The notes below the pieces were generated by a model. That model was not told where the DNA came from, ran no database searches, and saw nothing but the letters and a program-made list of their open reading frames with translations. A stretch of DNA of 64,000 nucleotides. Origin: Tengunoibacter tsumagoiensis (GTDB lineage: Bacteria; Chloroflexota; Ktedonobacteria; Ktedonobacterales; Ktedonobacteraceae). This document shows positions 61,960-64,000 of the stretch, piece by piece. The translations under genes were made by a program, and so were the position numbers. The DNA lies in assembly GCF_003967535.1 (NCBI RefSeq), contig NZ_BIFR01000002.1, positions 1,488,001 through 1,552,000 on the forward strand. Reading direction: 5' to 3'. Position 1 is the first letter of the stretch, and every line of letters begins with the position of its first letter.

Positions 61960-62077
61960 ATTCTCGTTTGGCTCTTCACAAACCATCCCGCGTTGTGATA
62001 AATGATCCAACGTCCAAAGTTGCATTCATTTTCCAACTCCTCAACGCCGATAACGTACCTCCTGATATTAGGAGTTT

Positions 62078-63346
62078 CTAGATATCCTGGAGCTCTACTT
62101 CCACTTTCGTTGAACTGTCTACGTGTTGGCGCAATAGAGGCTCGCGAATCGCCTGTGTATCCAGCTTGCTTGCACCAAGAAAAGTAATGAAGCGCGCAAA
62201 CCCACGAGCCAGAGCCCTGGCAAATGCCTCATCTTTGCCCAGAGCCTCATCCTCTAACCACAGACCCAGGATGATGAAGGTGTTCGTTATGCGATCAAGT
62301 TTGCTGTCGAAGCGCGCAACAAGTCGGTCATCCCATAAAATTGGGAGGGTGTAGTACCCGAACTTCCTCTGGTGTTCAGGCTTATAGACCTCCCACACAT
62401 GTTCAAAGTCAAATATTTCGCTGGTGCGCCCGCGTGCACTCACAGGATCAAGCGGTGCCATAAAGACAACCTCTTCGAGTGTCGTCGTGTCCAACGGCGT
62501 CCACGCCTTCGGCACACGTCCAGCGCTTAACTCGTTTAACACATCAAGGTCGCTTGCAAGTGCATAGTGGACCATTTTCCAGCCTTCAACCTTCACCTCA
62601 ATGATGTCACCATCTGCGATCATATCTTTCAGCAGCTTCTTTGCTGCGAGAGCTGGATTGCCGCGCTGGAACGAATCACTCGTACGTTTCAGTCGCGACA
62701 GGCCGCTAAAACTGATGTCCTTTGTAAGTATGAAGCGATCAGCCTCGGCTTCGGTGCTCTCACGAAGAAGATGCGCGGGCGCGACCTGGTCAGTCAGTGC
62801 ATAAACACGCTCAAAACGGTTGCGGTGGTGCGTCATCACTTCACCCGTACGCCATAGATAATACAGGGCCAGGGCGCTATCTTTACGGCCTCGGTAACTT
62901 TGCGTTCGTGTGCGCGTAGCCATCGCAAAGTCGCGATTACTTACAATGCCTCGCTCACGCAAGATAGCTCGCATTTCAACAATGGTCTCGGCATGATCGT
63001 GGGCCATGGCGCGGATTCGTTCGTTATAATCGCGCTCGCGGTGCATCACGACGCGCCAATATGGAAGTTCCTCCATCGGTCGGACGGCCAGCCAGCCCCC
63101 CCAATCGAAGAACTTCCGTTGCTGATACGTCACCTCCTCCCACAGACCAGGAGTGTAATCAAGCACACGGCTGTGGAGCGTGATATCCTGACTTCGAGCA
63201 ATGATTTGCAGTGGATCGAGTTGCAGATACTCCATCGCATACATGGCCTGCTCCATGCCTTCGATGCCTCGCCAGCGCCTCCCGGGCCATATGCCCTGCT
63301 TGCCAAGAATGAAGCGACGGGCTGTGTCGATGGTGATGGTAAGCAT
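62078..63346 (-). CDS. AlkX/YcaQ-like winged-helix DNA glycosylase family protein
   Basis: The 422-residue protein belongs to the HTH_42 (PF06224) family. The N-terminus has ITIDTARRFILGKQG and the catalytic-site motif MEYLQLDPLQII, a QxD form as in YcaQ/AlkX rather than the QxQ of AlkZ. Winged-helix units follow, with LYYLWRTGEVMTHHRNRFER (a YcaQ hallmark) and a C-terminal beta-barrel with FGYYTLPILWDDRLVARFDS. YcaQ unhooks DNA interstrand crosslinks and removes bulky N7 adducts. AAGGAGGT lies about 13 bases before the ATG. Cytosolic repair role inferred by family. Confidence 0.88.
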   Translation of the reverse strand: MLTITIDTARRFILGKQGIWPGRRWRGIEGMEQAMYAMEYLQLDPLQIIARSQDITLHSRVLDYTPGLWEEVTYQQRKFFDWGGWLAVRPMEELPYWRVVMHRERDYNERIRAMAHDHAETIVEMRAILRERGIVSNRDFAMATRTRTQSYRGRKDSALALYYLWRTGEVMTHHRNRFERVYALTDQVAPAHLLRESTEAEADRFILTKDISFSGLSRLKRTSDSFQRGNPALAAKKLLKDMIADGDIIEVKVEGWKMVHYALASDLDVLNELSAGRVPKAWTPLDTTTLEEVVFMAPLDPVSARGRTSEIFDFEHVWEVYKPEHQRKFGYYTLPILWDDRLVARFDSKLDRITNTFIILGLWLEDEALGKDEAFARALARGFARFITFLGASKLDTQAIREPLLRQHVDSSTKVEVELQDI

Positions 63347-63452
63347 ACTAAATCTTGACCTCCTTGCACAGATATGTCTCACGTCTCAATCACTCTGTCT
63401 CTGGTGACAGAGATGAAGATGAGCTGTTCATGGGAAATACGGTGGAAACGTC

Positions 63453-64000
63453 TTATCCCTTCTCTTGTTCGCGTCGTCTCTGACGATGACTACGGACTTT
63501 GGCGAGATTCCCACAACCGGTCGGACTACACCAGCGGCGGCGATGGTTTTTTGTGTTATCAAGAAAGAGCCAGCTACAGGTGGGGCTGGCACACTCGCGG
63601 ATAAGCTGGCGCTCTGGCGCTATAAGTAGCGTGGCAGCCGAGCGTGTGATGCGACTGAGCATACGAGCAAGTCCCTGTTGCTCGGTAGGCCACTGCCAGG
63701 CGACACCATCAGGGGAAGCGATCAAGTGTCCTCCAGCCAGAGCCCATTCTAACTCGGCGTTCAAAGTAGCAAGATCGGATCCCACTGGTTGCTCTCTCCT
63801 GGCAAGCGCAGAGAAGAGACCGTAGAGCGCTTCTCTCAGCTTGTGAGCTCGGGCAAGCACCGCCTCAATCTCGTCATGCTCTCCGCTTCTCAGCAAAGAA
63901 GCCTGCTCTGCTGTGATGATCCCAGCCTGCAAGCTCCAGCTTACAAGGGCATCATAGGTTGGGAGATGCTCTTGCGTGTCGCTCCCACGTGCCCCACCGA
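63453..64000 (-). CDS. CGNR zinc-finger / ABATE domain regulator, 5' end beyond window
   Basis: The frame is open to the window edge (readable from GSDTQEHLPTYDALVSWSLQ), so the N-terminus is missing. The ABATE stress-sensing helical domain contains AGIITAEQASLLRSGEHDEI and KLREALYGLFSAL. The C-terminal CGNR zinc finger reads CASPTCSWLFLD, NHRRRWCS and GCGNLAKVRSHRQRRR. These are proposed DNA-binding regulators, common in Actinomycetota and Chloroflexota. It is upstream of, and on the same strand as, the AlkX-like gene, with about 107 bases between. Confidence 0.88.
   Translation of the reverse strand, partial: GGARGSDTQEHLPTYDALVSWSLQAGIITAEQASLLRSGEHDEIEAVLARAHKLREALYGLFSALARREQPVGSDLATLNAELEWALAGGHLIASPDGVAWQWPTEQQGLARMLSRITRSAATLLIAPERQLIRECASPTCSWLFLDNTKNHRRRWCSPTGCGNLAKVRSHRQRRREQEKG

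Overview
The window looks like part of a large chromosome from a filamentous, spore-forming Chloroflexota bacterium of the Ktedonobacteria type. This is inferred, not proven. The clues are a MalT-type LuxR regulator of about 1050 residues, an XRE/NB-ARC/TPR protein, very large hybrid histidine kinases, secreted beta-propeller proteins, an IscB-bearing IS200/IS605 element, and many decayed gene pieces in loose intergenic spaces. No rRNA, tRNA or CRISPR array was seen.

Layout. 0-5 kb: a secreted tachylectin-like propeller protein with a Cys/His hydrolase domain, an XRE-NB-ARC-TPR signalling protein, and a small secreted DUF2690-like protein. 5.8-13 kb: a DUF1801 protein, an alpha/beta hydrolase, and a MacB/FtsX-type ABC exporter divergent from a NarL-type two-component pair. 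13-20 kb: an alpha/beta hydrolase gene broken by one in-frame TGA, a MalT-like regulator, and a VOC protein followed by a short UvrA-like ATPase. 20-24 kb: two tandem paralogues of an unrecognised family (one frameshifted), a RIO-type kinase, and the tail of a lost ABC exporter. 24.4-26.4 kb: an IS200/IS605 element with a frameshifted TnpA, an intact IscB and a presumed omega-RNA. 26.7-30.4 kb: a coupled pair of exporter half-transporters. 31-41 kb: small enzymes, a TMEM175-like channel, an EamA transporter, a CAP-domain/propeller protein, a SpoU methyltransferase, a glycosyltransferase and a RibD/DHFR-like reductase, with several relics between them. 41.5-46.3 kb: a double-kinase hybrid sensor and a membrane-anchored secreted protein. 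47.5-49.2 kb: a dead IS66-type element. 49.2-53.2 kb: a second exporter pair behind a good promoter and short upstream ORFs. 53.8-57.4 kb: an ECF importer operon (fused A1A2 ATPase, S, T). 57.9-64 kb: a PIG-L deacetylase, an MBL-fold protein, a DUF1294 protein, an unknown protein, an AlkX/YcaQ-like protein and a partial CGNR zinc-finger regulator.

Themes. The window is rich in export and sensing. Two exporter pairs and the MacB-like exporter fit traffic of peptides, drugs or lipids, and the MacB system sits beside its own likely two-component regulator. The second theme is decay and mobility. One hydrolase has a nonsense codon, one member of a paralogue pair is frameshifted, both transposases are inactivated, and at least six gene remnants are recognisable from their translated tails. 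The most notable active-looking system is IscB, whose RuvC and HNH residues are all present and whose upstream non-coding region is well placed to be the omega-RNA, although its partner TnpA appears dead.
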